In this document: positions 61,795 through 64,000 of the stretch, one piece after another
Position numbering within the stretch: the stretch's first letter is position 1
How the letters are laid out: each line of letters begins with the position of its first letter
Source: Antitrichia curtipendula
Taxonomy: Eukaryota > Streptophyta > Bryopsida > Hypnales > Leucodontaceae
Length of the DNA stretch: 64,000 nucleotides
Assembly (NCBI GenBank): GCA_951230915.1
Contig: OX579635.1
Location: 32,116,001 to 32,180,000, forward strand
Direction: 5' to 3'
Position numbers and translations under genes: made by a program
Notes under the pieces: generated by a model
Told to the model about the DNA's origin: nothing
The model's database searches: none
What the model saw: the letters and a program-made list of their open reading frames with translations, nothing else

Positions 61795-62994
61795 AAAATA
61801 AATATTAAAAATTCCTATATTTTTTCCCTAGAGGCAAATTTTCCCGTCTGTATCATCTCAGGCCCACTTTTTGTCTCGACTTTTGTTGGATGGGGTTAAC
61901 GTCCTGCAATATCAGTATGATGGTTGCAGGGGGGAAAGGGGTCAGTCAGGAACCTTTGTCAGACATGGAACATACCATCCGTGCCCAAACCATCATTTTT
62001 GGTCAGACCTCTTCGCATCATGAGAGATCATATAAAGCTTACATACCTTTCATACGGCAAATCTGGTCCAATTCATGCCACCATGGAAACTCACCACTTG
62101 GCTCTGGTTCAAACACTTTGTCGGGGTGCAGATTCCAGCTGTGGATCAAGTGGGCCCAGTGGCGTGGCCCCCCCAGGGGGGTGACAGCGGTTGGGACACG
62201 GACGACACCTGCGCTGAGTGGGTGGAGCGGGGGTCAGGCAGGAGGAAATGGGTTTGGTGGATTTGGTGCCCCAAGATCAATGGGGACAGGGTTTTCTTTC
62301 CAGGCAATTAAATGACCAATTTTTATTTATTTTTTAAATGGGCAGCTTCAAGCCTATAGAAAAAAGAAAAGGGTATATGTGTTAACAAAAAGGACAAACT
62401 GTAATGATGGACCTACACACTGTTGCCACAATGTTTCCAAAACCTCATTTCATCCATTGTGTAGAGCCAGCACATACAAAAATTGCATACAAAAATTACA
62501 TATTTAGAATTGGCCTCCTTCAATTCAAACGAGCCCATAACGAAGGAGTCACAAAACTCCAAACCTTCTTGAAGAAAGGCCACATAACCATTTGTCCGAC
62601 CCCCCCCCCCCACACACACACAAAAAAAAACCTGATTGGGGGAGTAATCCATAAGTTGTGTATTAGATAACTGGCGAGCCGCGGTAGCGGTGAGTGGGTT
62701 ATCAGACATAACTGGTTGTTCACGTTTCAATCACAACCTTTGATCTTCATGATCCAAGGGTGTATGAAGCAAGTTGAAAGGAGAAAAGGTTATGAGTTGC
62801 AACTTGTTATGGCAATGGTGATGGGTTGCCAATGGGACTGTGCCACGTGAGCGTTGAAAACTCAACAACCGGTTATGTAATTATGATGTTTGAGACGTAG
62901 AATATGATTGCACTCAGATTTCGTAATCGAAATGAATCAGGGCCTTTATAAATGTTAGTGTCTCCATGATGGTTGAAGAATTTGGTAGTATTTA

Positions 62995-63963
62995 TTAACC
63001 CCTCACCGCCGAAGCTCTAACCATGTCAAAAAACCACCTTGCTTTTCAAGTGCTATAAATCTTAATGTGAGTAAGGTATAAAAATCTCAACCGTACAATA
63101 TTATAGTGTGCATGTTGTAGATGGTGTAAGTAAAATTTGGGGTCATTTGACCGTATAGATTGAAAGATTATAATGTTTTAGTGTTGAAAAAAGATGCTGA
63201 AATTTTCCTAAAAACACATTTCGAGGTGGAATTTGATTTCTAAACCTACTCAAATGAAAAAACTTTAAACTACAAGGTGATTCTAAACCAAAAGACAAAC
63301 ACTTTGGTGGAAAAAACACACATTTAATTGACTCATTGCATTTGCAAAGTTGTTTTGAAATGTCAAAAAACAGTGAAAAAAGTAGCAAAAAAACACATCT
63401 ACAGCTGAACCTACCTCTGCTAAAATGCTTCTCAGTCAATCATATCTTCTTGGATTGATATGAAATTTTTACCACAAGAACTAGACTAGTATGTGAAACT
63501 TTTCCAACAAAAATTATTGAAAAAAACTCCTGTATGAAGAAGTTATAAGTCACCAAAGTTCACTGTAATGCAAAAATGTTTAGATTTTGAACTTCGAATT
63601 GCTCCCAAGCATTCAAAACAACTTGGGTTGACATGAAAATTTAACCACAATAACTAGACTTAAAGGGGAACTTAACACAACAAATTTGATTGAAAACGAA
63701 CATTGGATGAAGGAGATACAAGCCCCCGAAGTTGCAGCCTTCAAATGCAGTTTGGTGAATTCAAATTGAACCTATGAACTTCGATTGGCTTTCAAGAAAT
63801 CAATAAATCTTGCATTGATCTGAAAATTCTTCCACATAAACTAGAAGAGAGAGCGCAACCTTACCAACAAGTTTTATTGAGTTTGGACATCGGATGCAAA
63901 AGTTACAGCACTTTAAATTTTCTGTGAGGACACTTTTCGTCCCCTCCGGCAATGAGGGGTTAA
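62995..63963 (+). mobile_element. TTAA-flanked element, family C copy 2
   Basis: Bounded by TTAA-CCCCTCACCGCCG and CGGCAATGAGGGG-TTAA. The interior is closely colinear with 21461-22451 over its whole length. It is non-coding, and the two copies are close enough to indicate a shared, relatively recent source. Confidence 0.78.
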
Positions 63964-64000
63964 GGGTCTGTAGTGGAGGTATCCCACCTACTACAGTATA

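Larger units (their letters stand above)
59885..62994. other. Intergenic DNA with dispersed, fold-back and tandem repeats
   Basis: About 59990-60620 matches the dispersed repeat at 28440-29240. (TA)n lies at 60859-60909, a 52-bp direct repeat at 61216-61318 and a fold-back element at 61462-61794. The GC-richer stretch at 61860-62310 has open frames in several phases that match no family I know; it may be a remnant of an unrecognised element. A C-run then (CA)n and an A-run lie near 62599-62630. Confidence 0.45.

Noticed and set aside
61890..62315. Overlapping plus-strand open frames near 62 kb
   Set aside because: Three frames are open at once over a GC-rich patch and none matches a family I know. 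Kept only as part of a regional note.
1..64000. LTR retrotransposons, CRISPR arrays, tRNA or rRNA genes, viral genes
   Set aside because: No reverse transcriptase, integrase or gag-like frame, no paired long terminal repeats, no regularly spaced repeat-spacer array, no tRNA-like or rRNA-like sequence and no viral protein signature was recognised on either strand.

Overview
The window looks like nuclear DNA of a land plant. Three conserved single-copy plant genes with canonical GT-AG introns can be read completely: a ubinuclein (HIRA-complex subunit), a CCAAT-binding factor NF-YA, and the mitochondrial heme A synthase COX15. In each, the summed exon lengths close a single reading frame. The species cannot be named from sequence alone. 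The type of plant transposase relics and the very AT-rich intergenic DNA would suit a non-flowering plant (bryophyte, lycophyte, fern or gymnosperm), but that is only a guess.

Layout. 1-7.2 kb: ubinuclein, minus strand, 14 exons. 7.2-22.5 kb: AT-rich gene-free DNA with roughly 0.93-1 kb non-autonomous elements bounded by TTAA + CCCC...GGGG + TTAA (families A, B, C) and a 152-bp CACTA-type miniature element. 22.5-27.6 kb: a GC-rich leader and the five-exon NF-YA gene, plus strand. 27.6-40.2 kb: AT-rich DNA with further TTAA elements and dispersed repeats. 40.2-45.4 kb: COX15, minus strand, 7 exons, with repeat insertions in its introns.

45.6-54.7 kb is compositionally distinct and crowded with the tetranucleotide GTAC (mostly as TTGTAC/GTACAA). 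It carries a SUVR-type SET-domain histone methyltransferase gene (plus strand) and a convergent multi-exon transposase-like gene (minus strand). Both are decayed. All six of their in-frame stops fit single C-to-T changes, and four apparent losses of conserved Cys/Gly in the SET gene fit G-to-A changes. Convergent genes, internal tandem arrays and a uniform motif load suggest one mobile unit, but no terminal inverted repeats were found.

54.9-58.1 kb: a 5'-truncated CACTA (En/Spm) transposase pseudogene with DUF4218- and DUF4216-like parts, ATGCAACTA/TAGTTGCAT repeat arrays and a recognisable CACTA 3' terminus. It is interrupted by a 232-bp near-perfect palindromic CACTA miniature element flanked by a 3-bp duplication (AGA). 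58.1-64 kb: AT-rich repeats, a fold-back element and a second family C element.

The three intact genes are housekeeping or regulatory (histone H3.3 deposition, CCAAT-box transcription, cytochrome oxidase assembly) and are not functionally linked. The unusual content is in the mobile DNA: the TTAA families, the GTAC-rich two-gene segment and its transition-biased decay.
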